DNA from: Brasenia schreberi
Lineage: Eukaryota > Streptophyta > Magnoliopsida > Nymphaeales > Cabombaceae
Assembly (NCBI GenBank): GCA_036023115.1
Contig: JAYKKT010000079.1
Span: forward strand, 9,933,001-9,997,000
Length of the DNA: 64,000 bases
Reading direction: 5' to 3'
Part shown: positions 42,232 to 53,132 of the stretch, one piece after another
How positions within the stretch are numbered: position 1 is the first letter of the stretch
How the letters are laid out: every line of letters begins with the position of its first letter
Notes under the pieces: generated by a model
What the model was told of the DNA's origin: nothing
What the model saw: the letters and a program-made list of their open reading frames with translations, nothing else
Database searches by the model: none
Program-made: the position numbers and the translations under genes

Positions 42232-42305
42232 GTAATGAAAAACTAGATTCGCTCCTTGTCATAAACCAAGTTTTGAAAATTTGGCAAGTACGTAATGAAA
42301 AACTA
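42225..42305 (+). repeat. 21-bp templated duplication at a deletion joint
   Basis: CAAGCACGTAATGAAAAACTA at 42225-42245 recurs with one change at 42285-42305, where it is native second-RNase H sequence. The first copy sits exactly at the LTR/pol joint. (The 21-base word is described by position; its core is CGTAATGAAAAACTA.). Confidence 0.8.
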
Positions 42306-43779
42306 CTTCCATATCACGAGTTGGCCACTCGATTGGTCTTTCCAATCGTGTAAGCTCACACACGTGGGAAGAGGGGACAATGGCATCGTCGATGCCCTCT
42401 CCTCCTTGGGTTCAGCCCTAAAGGTCGATCCCATTTCGGGGACTCGATCTTTAGAAATATGGCATGCGCCCAACCCATCCACACACGACTTGGACATTTG
42501 CCAAAATAACCCAGAGTCTATTGAAAAACCCTGGTTTTATGACATAAAACAATTTCTAGAAAATGGGGGATTCATCGAGGATGCCACATCCAAAGATAAG
42601 GCATTCATTCGTAAGATTTCGACCCGATACACCATTCTGGGTGGGGTTTTATACAAAAAAAGTTTTACCAGCATTATGCTTAGGTGTATCGACCTAAAGG
42701 AGGCTAGGACAGTGATGCATGAATTCCACGATGGAGAATTGGGAGGTCATGTTAATGCCAACATGATGGCAATGAAAATACTTAGAGGGGGCTATTTTTG
42801 GTCCACCCTGAAAAAGGATTGTCACGATCATGTTAGGAAGTGTCATCCATGTCAAGTGCATGGGCACGCCATTCATATCCCTTCATCTGCATTGCATTCC
42901 GTGGTCAGCCCCTGGCCATTTACCATGCGGGCGTTTGACATTGTAGGCCCAATATTTCCAAAAGCCTCGAATGGGCATCAATTTATTTTAGCAGCCACGG
43001 AGTATTTCTCCAAGTGGGTGGAAGCCATTTCCCTAACCAACGTGATGGGGCAACATGTGGTGGCTTTCATCCGGAGGAATATCTTGGCTCTATTTGGGGT
43101 TCCACGAGACCTTATGTCTGATAATGGCACCCCATTCAAGAACGAGCGGATGGTTAAGTTGTGCAACACGTATGGCATAACTCACCACTTCTCTTCGCCC
43201 TACTACCCTCAAGGCAACGGCCAAGCCGAAGCCACAAACAAGACTCTCATTAGTATAATTGAGAAGACTTTAGAGAAGGGTAGGACGTGGCACAAGAAGC
43301 TGGATGAAGCCTTATGGGCTTATAGGACTTCCATCCCATCTCCCACGAATGCCACGCCATTCGAATTGGTCTATGGCACAAACGCCATTCTTCCCATTCA
43401 TACTCAACTGCATTCATTCCATACATCCATTGCACTCGACCTCCCCCTAGAGACGCTTCACCATGCTAGGATGGCCGAACTAGATTTGCTAGATGAGAAG
43501 TGACTCCTTGCCATGGATCATGCTCGTGCATACCGGCAAAGGATAGCCCGACACTATGGCAAACACATGAGACCTCGCCACTTTGAAGAGGGGGATCTGG
43601 TCTTAAAAATCATTCACTATCGTGGCCCACATCCACTCAGAAAGTGGCGCCCCAAGTGGGATGGACCCTATGTTGAACGAGCAACCACTACGAACAATTC
43701 ATATTGGTTGATCGATGTAGAAGGTAGGAATTTAGCAGATCCTATCAATATCCAATACTTAAAGAAGTATCTTGTGTAG
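42246..43779 (+). pseudogene. Second RNase H end plus complete integrase, one nonsense codon
   Basis: The most complete integrase here. After VLKIWQVRNEKLLPYHELAT and THVGRGDNGIVDALSSLGSAL come THDLDICQNNPES, the HHCC finger (HEFHDGELGGH, KCHPCQVHGHA), the core with FDIVGPIF, SDNGTPF and QGNGQAE (D, D, E all present), and the C-terminal domain ending INIQYLKKYLV plus TAG at 43777. A single TGA at 43501, from CGA after LLDEK, splits it; the rest (43513-43779) stays in frame. Integrase inserts element cDNA into the genome. This copy lacks all upstream gag-pol and cannot be expressed normally. Confidence 0.92.
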
Positions 43780-44944
43780 GATTTGGATTAAATTCCAGTT
43801 TTTGAAAATTTTAGGGATAGCTGCCCTGAGACATGAAAATAAGGTGCAAAGGCAAAGTCGTGTGACCCTGAGTGAGAGAATTCGCACTTGTGAAAGAGTG
43901 GAGTCTTCAAAATCGTGGTTACATTTCAAAATCCTTCTTCTTACAAAGAAAGGCCTAGTTCAACATAGCAAGATACTTGCAAGTAGTACGTGCTATTTCT
44001 AAATAGGCTGATCTGGAATGGATCGAGTGTAAGCTTGGGATAAGTCCTCCCCTCTTCTCTTTTCCATCCAAAAGGAAAAACACAACCCAAACAAAGGGAA
44101 TTTCCCATTCAAAGTATCTTTCCAAAAGAGAGAAACCAGAATTCAAAAGAAAAATCGATTCTCTTATGAAAAGAGGGATTAAAGAAAAAATACTCCCAAA
44201 GGGAGACCCTCTATGAAAAGAATGAAAAAGAGGCCAAAAAGCTCAAAAAGAGCAGTTTTCCGCCTTCAATGCCTTAAACCATGGGACGCTTCAGAAGGGA
44301 CCGTGGTGTCTCTTTCCCATCCCTGGCTTATCCCAAGCTAAAGTATGGTTCATTTCGAGGAATCCTAAAGTAAAAATAGGATTTACTTACTTGAATTTCA
44401 TCTTGTTTGAGAATTCGATGTTTCGAGTAAGGCATAGGAATTTGAAATATATCTTGTTTCCTTACAAATCCTCCGCTAGATAAGCGAGTGTTAAGACTCA
44501 AATGAGGGCAAACACGAAGAGCTCGAGATCCTTAGGATCGAGACTCAAGACAGTTGTCCCTTTTGTAAATAGTTTTGTAAATAAGTTTTGAAAATCGAAC
44601 ATCCAACAGCATAGGATCTGCTCACTTGGAGCAGTAGGCCTTGTAAGTCTCTAGAGTTCGACCACATCTGGTCTTTGGGAGGTCGCCACTCTTGGCACCA
44701 CACCCATGTCATCTGCACTCCATGCATGGTACTTGCATAAACATGATCCCATTTCGGACCAGATTCCATAGTATAATCCCTTTGGCGTAATATCTCCTCC
44801 TACCAGATTTTGTAAATTGAGATTTTGCTAAAGAGGGGAACGATCTCATATTCTTCGTGGCTAGATCTAGGGAGACATTAAAAGGGGTGTTTGTCATCTT
44901 TGCCCTTATCCAAATTGATTTGGACAAGGCCAAAGAGGGGCATC
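43780..44944 (+). mobile_element. 3' region with hairpin and PPT
   Basis: It has the full block series. The hairpin 44898-44935 (CTTATCC / GGACAAG type) is followed by the PPT AAAGAGGGG and CATC. Confidence 0.85.
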
Positions 44945-46116
44945 TGTAAACACCCTGAAATCCCACGAATTTTTCAAATAAAACCTGGTTTTGTAAAAGT
45001 AGCCCCAAAGGGCTATTTTGAGTCTGAAAACCCAGGAGCCTTCCAAGCAACCCTGTACATATGTTTTGAACTTTATATTTCAAAAATGTATAATATGGCT
45101 TTTAAAACCTTTTAAAACACATTTTTGAAACCCCGAAGCAGCTTGGCCTAAGCAAGACAAGACCAAAAAAGATAAGGAGAGCCCGGAACCGGAGCACATG
45201 TCGAGCCCGGCACAGCAACTCTCATATCAAATCCACCCCCAGGATCTCGAATGTCCAAGACCCTGTTATCATCAAAACATCATTTGAAATCAGCTTCGGA
45301 AGGCGAAAACAGAGGCGGACGATCATGTTGGCGAAGACCCAATGCAGACGGAGTACTGATGCTTTCAGACCCCGCATAAACCGTTTGTTTCGAACACAGC
45401 CCGAAGGAGTCAAAATTCAGTTTGGATTGGATTTGGACCATATATATCCAGATCCCAATCCAAACCCATATGTGGACTTGGATTTGGATTTGGATCCAAA
45501 GATCCAATCCAATATCCACATCCATGGCCCACATCACCTTCTCATAAATGGAGGTGGGGCCCACTTGAATTTCACGTGGGATTATGGGCATGAGAGAGAG
45601 TGGGGAGGATAAGATTCAAGTGTGTGTTGTAATTAAGCTTGACTTGTGTGTCAAGTTTGGGGTTAATCATGTGGGTTAGCCTAGTTAACATGGGTTTAAG
45701 CTTGTAATTAGCCAAAACCTAACCTAGGGTTGCACCAACATGATGTGGTTAAGGTCTATGGGTCATGCAAAGGGAGCTCCTTAATCTAATCCTAACCAAA
45801 AACATCTAATCCTAGCCTTTTACCCTAATCCGGTCCTAATCCTAGTCTAATCACCTAACCCACTTCCCTAATCCCGGCCTAATCCCAACCTAATCACCTA
45901 ACCCACTTCACTAAACCTCACCCCAAAACCAACCCACCTAACTAAACCCTAAACCTCTAAACCACCCCACCTAAACCTAGCACACAATCTACCCAAAACC
46001 CCTTGTATTTAAAATATCTGGCCCTACCCTAATACCAGCCCACCTTACTACCATACTACCACCCTAGACCACCTTACCACCTCCTCAAAACCAGCCCCAC
46101 CGCCCTTCAAAAAAGC

Positions 46117-46160
46117 TATAAACCCCCCCCCCCCCCCCCCCTAGTGGGCGGGTTTTTCAA
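46117..46160 (+). promoter_or_regulatory. TATA box, 19-C run and GGGCGGG element
   Basis: TATAAA (46117-46122) is followed by C19 (46123-46141) and, after TAGT, GGGCGGGTTTTT. The same order with shorter C-runs occurs in other LTRs. The transcription start is expected within or just after the C-run (inference from TATA spacing). Confidence 0.65.
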
Positions 46161-47294
46161 CTTTTGGGGTCCTCCACTTCCAGTCGATCTTCCATCATCT
46201 TGCCTCCTCCACTTCCAGCCCAGCCGACTCCAACCTTGCTCCACTTGCCCCACAGCCAGCCACCACCTGCGCCACTACCTCCCATCCAAGCACCACCACC
46301 ACCATCGCTCCAGTCAAGCTCCACATCGCCACCATCCCGTCCGGCCGAACCCCATCCTGCGCATCCAAGACACCCGGCTGCTCTTCCATCCGCCACCTCC
46401 CATCACCACCCGGTTAGTGTCTCAACCTAATTCTATCTCTTCTTCTCTCCCCCTCCACTCTCAACCACCTACACCACCACCACATCACCCCAACACCACC
46501 TGCCCGCCATCCTATCCATTCGGCCAGACCTTAACCACTCTAACTACCCGCCATCACCTAGACACCCTAACTACATCCGGCCACTCCATTTAACCCCCTA
46601 AGACTTACCCATATCACCTCACCACAGCCGACCACCACCTCACCCCATACCCTAGCTAGCTCCCTTCCCATCCACCACGTCCCTAGCCACCCTAGCAGCC
46701 GGCCACCACCAAGTCTCCCTAGCAGTCGGCCACTCCAACCGATTATACTACACCTATTCGGCCAACCACCCGCCAACCTTAGGTACTCCATTAGACACTC
46801 CCTTAGGCTTCCCCTTAGTGCCATACTCCCTAACCTTACAACCTCCCTTAGTGACCCTACATAGTCACCTTAGTCCCACACGCCAAGGCAGCCCCCTCCC
46901 TAGCAGCCGGCCACCTTCAAGGCGCCCCTTCCGCGCACCCAAGGCACCCGGCCAGCAGCCCCTTGCCGTTCAACTCCGCAGAGCTCCCTCTTGCAGCCCA
47001 AGGCGAAGGCCAAGCCCACACTCAAGCAAGGCATCTTTAGACCAGCTATTAGTAAGTGCCAAACTCAGCCCTTAGTTGTATACTTGCTTAAAATTCAATT
47101 CGATATGGGGTTGTAATAACGGAGCATAGTCTCCCCCCGCTTGTAATAACGTGGCTTGGCACACCCACACACACGTGCACTCTCTTAGTCGTGCATGATT
47201 TTGAACACACACGGGCCTAATCAGCCCCTAATACATAAATATATATATATATATATTTTAACTTACGTAGGGTTATGCTTAAGTTGGGTGCGTA

Positions 47295-48060
47295 GTCTTT
47301 CAATTCAAGCACTCACACACATTGAGCCTTCGCTCTTATTTGAAAGACCCAAGTAAGGGCCGTGCTATACTATTTGGGTTTTCATTTCATGTCATGTGTG
47401 TAAGTCTTTCAATTCAAGCACTCACACACATTGAGCCTTCACTCTATTTGAAAGACCCAAGTAAGGGCCATGCTATACTATTTGGGTTTTCATTTCATGT
47501 CGTGTGTGTAGGTCTTTCAATTCAAGCACTCACACACATTGAGCCTTCGCTCTTATTTGAAAGACCCAAGTAAGGGCCGTGCTATACTATTTGGGTTTTC
47601 ATTTCATGTCGTGTGTGTAAGTCTTTCAATTCAAGTACTCACACACATTGAGCCTTCGCTCTTATTTGAAAGACTTAAGTAAGGGCCGTGCAATACTATT
47701 TGGGTTGTCATTTCATGTCCTGTGTGTAAGTCTTTCAATTCAAGCACTCACACACATTAATCCTTCGCTCTTATTTGAAAGACCCAAGTAAGGGTCGTGT
47801 TACACTATTTGGGTTTAATTTCATGTTGTGTGTGTAGTACTTCAATTCAAGCACTCACACACATTGAGCTTTCGCTCTTATTCCCAAGACCTTAATCAAG
47901 GCCATACTGCAAGTTATATTTGGGTTTTATTTCATGTCGTGTGTGTAAGTCTTTAAATTCAAGCACTCACACACATTGAGCCTTCGCTCTTATTTGCAAG
48001 ACCCGAGTAAGGGCCCATATATACCTTATATACATATCTCCCTTCGGCATTTACATTACA
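47295..48060 (+). repeat. 109-bp R/U5 repeat array, 7 units
   Basis: Unit starts at 47295, 47404, 47512, 47621, 47730, 47837 and 47949. This is the longest array in the window. Confidence 0.9.
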
Positions 48061-48620
48061 AGTCATTTCCCTTCGGTTATTTCCCTTCGGCATTGTCTTT
48101 CCATTCGGGTTTTCCCTTTGGAGTAGCGTGAGTTTGCATTGCATCTACGCCATACCACGAGGTAGGATGCATATTGCATCGAAGCAAGCCCGTACTCCAG
48201 CTCAAATTCGCCCCATGTAGTGGAGTGTTCATAACACACACCTAGGTGGCCCATAAAGGGATAAAAAGAAAGACTTAGGCACGTGCAAATCCACGTGATC
48301 TAAAATCTACAATCGCATTGAAAAAAGACCCGAATCAAACACCTCAAAACCGCTTCGTAGGCTTTTTCTACCCTAAACTCGATTTTTAAAAGCGTACAGA
48401 CTGACCCTTGCGCGTCGGTGCAAGAAGGTCTGCGACGACAAGAGCTCACTTACTCACAGTCGCCACGTTAGAAGTCAGATTTAAAATATATCTTCGCTAG
48501 TTTAGGTAAGCTAGCTGGCACGCCCTGTTTATACAAATAGGTGTTAGACACACGAGAGGATCCGCTCCAAGCCCTGAGAAGCCCAAAAAGGGGAAGAGCG
48601 GGGATTTTCCTGCGTCTATA

Positions 48621-49074
48621 GACGCGAGAAAAGCTGCAAGTGAGACCTAGGGTCTCCCATGCCATCATACCGATGGAAGTTCAATATTTCATCATCACTG
48701 TCTGTTTCGTAATCCATACGAAGGAAATCAGATAGGGCGTTTCTTTTCTCTTTATTCTGCCCTTTCAGCAACTGCTGTAGGGCTTTACGGTCCTTTTGTG
48801 TGAACGACTCGTGGTATTGGTTGCCTTCCATTACGGAGGCCTCTTTGTGCTTGTGAGGTTTTTCAGGTTTTTTCTTAGGCCTTTGTTCACCGTTTGATGA
48901 ACACGAATCGCCTACTTCAGCCTTTTGGCTGAGAGCATCGATTTTGGCCTCAAATTCCCTTCTCAGGTCCTCGATCTCATCTAGTTTTATTTTGTTTTTG
49001 AAAATCCTCCTAGAGTGAGAACTTGATGCGCATGAGCCTTGGCTCGACACTTCACTTGGATTGGATTTTGACAT
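48621..49074 (-). pseudogene. Antisense gag N-terminal half
   Basis: On the minus strand the ATG (complement of 49072-49074) starts MSKSNPSEVSSQGSCASSS. The frame is open through EIEDLRREFEAKIDALSQ, the Lys-rich linker and FHRYDGMGDPRSHLQLFSR, where it is cut by the end of the sense LTR at 48620. No stop codons occur in the 150 visible codons, so it is better preserved than the two sense copies; the CAG that is TAG at 38033 is intact here. The PBS and an antisense LTR lie upstream, so this is the 5' end of an antisense element. Confidence 0.9.
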
Positions 49075-49194
49075 GCTTTCCAAGTTTTTTCAAAATTTCT
49101 TAAGTACAAGCAAAGAAAACAAGTTAAAAACGATACCTTTTAACAAATTTTTTTGCAAGCTTCTAACTTAAAACTCGATTTTTGAAAGGCTCAC

Positions 49195-49212
49195 GTCCCA
49201 CCGGGCGTGCCA
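49195..49212 (-). other. Primer binding site, antisense
   Basis: The plus strand GTCCCACCGGGCGTGCCA is the reverse of the site at 37595. It lies five bases from the LTR end at 49218. Confidence 0.88.
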
Positions 49213-49217
49213 ATCTC

Positions 49218-52200
49218 TGTAGACCCGCGAAAATCCCCGCTCGTCTGATTTCTCAGGGCCTGGAGCGGATCCTTTCATGTGTCTAAGTCCTATTTGTATA
49301 AACAGAGCGTCGAAGATATATTTTAACCTGACTTCTAACGTGGCGACTGCGAGCAAGTGAGCTCTTGTCGTCGCAGACCTTCTTGCACCGATGCGCAAGG
49401 GTCAGTCTGTACGCTTTAAAAATCGAGTTTTTGGAGTGGAAAAAGCCTACGAAAGCGGTTCGAGGTGTTTGATTCGGGTCTTTTCAATGCGATTGTAGAT
49501 TTTAGATCACGTGGATTTGCACGTGCCTAAGTCTTTCTTTTTATCCCTTTATGGGCCACCTATGTGTGTGTTATGAACACTCCACTACATGGGGCAAATT
49601 TGAGCGGGAGTACGGGGTTTGCTTTGATGCAATATGCGTCCTACCTCGTGGTATGGCGTAGATGCAATGCAAACTCACGCTACTCCAAAGGGAAAACCCG
49701 AATGTAAAGACAATGCCGAAGGGAAATATGTATATAAGGTATATATGGGCCCTTACTCGGGTCTTGCAAATAAGAGCGATGGCTCAGTGTGGGTGCGTGC
49801 TTGAATTAAAAGACTTACACACACGACATGAAATAAAACCCAAATATAACTTGCAATATAACTAAGGTCTTGGGAATAAGAGCGAAAGCTCAATGTGTGT
49901 GAGTGCTTGAATTTAAGTACTATGCACACAACATGAAATTAAACCCAAATAGTATAAAACGGCCCTTACTTGGGTCTTACAAATAAGAGCGAAGGCTCAA
50001 TGTGTGTGAGTGCTTGAATTGAAGTACTACGCACACAACATGAAATGAAACCCAAATAGTATAGCACGGCCCTTACTTGGGTCTTACAAATAAGAGCGAA
50101 AGCTCAATGTGTGTGAGTGCTTGAATTGAAGGACTTACACACACGATATGAAAATAAAACCCAAATAGTATAGCACGGCCCTTACTTGGGTCTTACAAAT
50201 AAGAGCGAAGGCTCAATGTGTGTGAGTGCTTGAATTGAAAGACAACACACCCAACTTAAGCAAAACCCTACGTAAGTTAAAGTAGATATATATATTTATG
50301 TACTAGGGGCTGATTAGGCCCGTGTGTGTTCAAAATCGTGCACGACTAAGAGAGTGCACGTGTGTGTGGGTGTGCCAAGCCACGTTATTACAAGCGGGGG
50401 GAGACTATGCTCCGTTATTACAACCCCGTATCGAATTGAATTCAAGCAAGTCTACAACTAAGGACTGAGTTAGGCACTTACTAATAGCTGGTCCGAAGAT
50501 GCCTTGCTTGAGCGTGGGCTTGGCCTTCGCCTTGGGCTGCAAGAGGGAGCTCCTCAGAGTTGAACGGCAAAGGGGCTGCTGGCCGAATGGAAATGGTGCA
50601 CGAGAGGGGCACCTTGAAGATGACCAGCTGCTAGGAATGGGTTGGCTTTGTGTGTTGGGCTAAAGTGACTAAGTAGGGTCACTAAGGGAGGGTGTAGTGC
50701 TAGGAAATGTGACACTAAATGGGAGCCTAAGGGAGTGTCTAAGGGAGTGCTTAAGGCTGGCGGGTGGCTGGCCGAATGGACATGGAACAGTCGGTTGGAG
50801 TGGCTGACTAAGGGAGACTTGGTGGTGGTGATTGCTAGGGTGGCTATGGGTGGTGTGGATGGGAAGGAAACTAACTAGGGTATGGGGTAAGGTGGAGTTA
50901 GGGGCTGAGGGGAAATGAAATGGGTAGGTCTTAGGGAGTTAGGTGGAGTGGCCGGGTGTAGCTAGGGTGGCTAGGTAATGGCGGGTGTTTGAAGTGGCTG
51001 AGGTTTGGCCGAATGGGTAGGATGGAGAGTGGCTGGTGTTAGGGTGATGTGGTGGTGGTGTAGGTGGCTGGGAGTGGAGAGGGAGTGAAGAAGAGGTGGA
51101 GTGAAGTGAAGATACTAACCGGTGGTGATGGGAGGCGGTGGATGGAAGAGGAGCAGCCGGGCAGTTGAGGTGGATGGTTCGGCCGAAGGGGAATGGTGGC
51201 GACGGGTGGTTGGTCGGCTGGGGTGTGGTGGAGCAGGTGGAGCAAGGTGGTTGGCAGTTGTGGTGCAGGTGGAAGACTTGGCTGGGAGTGGCTGGGATCT
51301 GCTGGGCTCGGTTGGGCTGGGATGGATGGGAGAGAGCTTTGAAAAACCCGCCCCTTGGGGGTGGTTTATATAGGGCTGAAGAGGTCGGTTGGGGGTGGTA
51401 TTAGGAAGGTGGTAAGGTGGTCTAGGGGTAGTGGTGTGGTGGTAAGGTGGGCTGGTTTTGGGGAGGGGCTAGATATTTTCATACAAGGGGTTTTGGGTAG
51501 ATGGTGTGCTAGGTTTAGGTGGGGTGGTTTAGAGGTTTAGGGTTTAGCTAGGTGGGTTGGTTTTGGGGTGAGGTTTAGTGAGGTGGGTTAGGTGATTAGG
51601 ATAGGATTAGGTTAGGTTTAGGTTAATTAACCTAGGTTTAGGGAAGGATTAGGGAAGTGGGTTAGGTGATTAGGTTGGGATTAGGCCGAGATTAGGGAAG
51701 TGGGTTAGGTGATTAGGCTAGGATTATGACAGGATTAGGGTAAAAGGCTAGGATTAGTGGTTTTTGGTTAGGTTTGGTTTAAGGAGCTCCCTTTGCATGA
51801 CCCATAGGCCTTAATCACATCATGTTGGTGCAGCCCTAGGTTAGGTTTTGGCTAATTACAAGCTTAAACCCAATTTAATTAGGCTAACCCACATGATTAA
51901 CCCCAAACTTGACACACAAGTCAAGCTTAATTACAACACACTCTAATCTTATCCTCCCCCACTCTCTCTCATGCCCATAATCCCACATGAAATTCAAGTG
52001 GGCCCCACCTCCATTTATGAGAAGGTGATGTGGGCCATGGATGTGGATATTGGATTGGATCTCTGGATCCAAATCCACACATAGGTTTGGATTGGGATCT
52101 AGATATATATGGTCCAGATCCAATCCAAACTGAATTCTAACTCCTTCAGGCTGTGTTCGAAACGAACGGTTTGTGCGGGGTCTGACAGCATCAGTACTCC

Positions 52201-52606
52201 GTCTGCGTTGGGTCTTCGCCAACATGATCATCCGCCTCTGTTTTCGCCTTCCGAAGCTGATTTCAAGTAATGTTTTGATGATGACAGGGTCTTGGACGTT
52301 TGAGATCCTGGGGGTGGATTCAATATGAGAGTTGCTGTGCTGGGCTCGACATGTGCTTCGGTTTCGGGCTCTCCTTAGCTTTTCTGGTCCTGTCTGGATT
52401 AGGCCAAGCTGCTTCGAGGTTTCAAAAACGTGTTTTAAAAGGTTTTTAAAGCCATATTATACATTTTTGAAATATGTAAAGTTTAAAATATATGTACAGG
52501 GTTGCCTGGAAGGCTCTTGGGTTTCCAGACTCAAAATAGCCCTTTGGGGCTGCTTTTACAAAACAAGGTTGTTTTGAGGAATTCATGGGATTTCGGGGTG
52601 TTTACA
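49218..52606 (-). mobile_element. Antisense LTR type II (3389 bp), 5' LTR of antisense element
   Basis: The plus strand runs TGTAGACCCGCG to GGTGTTTACA. It has five R/U5 units (word GAATT at about 49803, 49909, 50016, 50123, 50232), a CT-rich leader, a minus-strand TATATAAA near 51365 followed by CCCCCAAGGGGCGGG, and GGATCT-rich U3. On its right is sense protease DNA starting CATCT, the presumed insertion target. Confidence 0.9.
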
Positions 52607-53132
52607 CATCTTTCAAAGATTCCTATTAACATGTTCATCCTAGAGATGATACAAACCTCTCCTAGGCATAGATTGGTTTTAAAGAAAATTCTAGAAAGAG
52701 CCAAGGTTAGCTCAAACATAACCCTGGAGTCCCTATCGACCCAAGTGGCATCTATAGGTGCAAAAACACCCATCATGTTCTCGGAAGACGATGTAGAAAG
52801 ACCCTACGAAGCCCACAACCAAGGCCTATATATCAAGGTGGTATAGAATCACCACTCTCTCGATAGGTGCATAGTTGATGGGGGAGGAGGGCTCAACATC
52901 CTTCCGCTCCATGTAGCGTACCAAATCGGAGCCGCCTTGACCTCCGTGAACCTAGGCCCCATCGTAATCACTAGATACGATGAAAATGCGTCTACACCCT
53001 TAGGATCCAAAGAATTACCCATGGAAACGGGAGGGATAGCTCACATGGGGGTGTACCATTCTTGGACATCAACCCCCATTATAACCTATTGTTGGGAAGG
53101 CTTTGGATACACAGCCTGCGTGCTGTGCCATC
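52607..53132 (+). pseudogene. Aspartic protease fragment
   Basis: The fragment begins in the segment that precedes protease (SKIPINMFILEMIQTSPRH). It continues IMFSEDDVERPYEAHNQGLY and then, after a frame change, CIVDGGGGLNILPLHV. The last is the retropepsin active-site region (D-G-G for the usual D-S/T/N-G). LDINPHYNLLLGRLWIHS and RAVPS follow in another frame, the standard C-terminal end of Tat-type protease. It is bounded by an antisense LTR (left) and a sense LTR (right), so it is the visible piece of an older sense element that received both. Frameshifts make it non-functional. Confidence 0.85.

Larger units (their letters stand above)
44945..48620 (+). mobile_element. Sense LTR type II, full length (3676 bp)
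   Basis: It starts TGTAAACACCCT and ends GCGTCTATA (TATA for TACA). It contains GGATTTGGAT U3 text (45420-45520), a CACGTG motif (about 45578), a TATA box (46117), a 19-C run, a long CT-rich leader and seven R/U5 repeat units. It is followed directly by antisense gag, consistent with insertion of this element into an antisense gag. Confidence 0.9.

Noticed and set aside
46144..46593. Pro/His-rich frame of 149 codons on the plus strand
   Set aside because: Same CT-rich leader artefact, with overlapping long frames on both strands.
52332..52577. Frame of 81 codons at the end of the antisense LTR
   Set aside because: It crosses U3 of an antisense LTR with no conservation in the sister LTRs.
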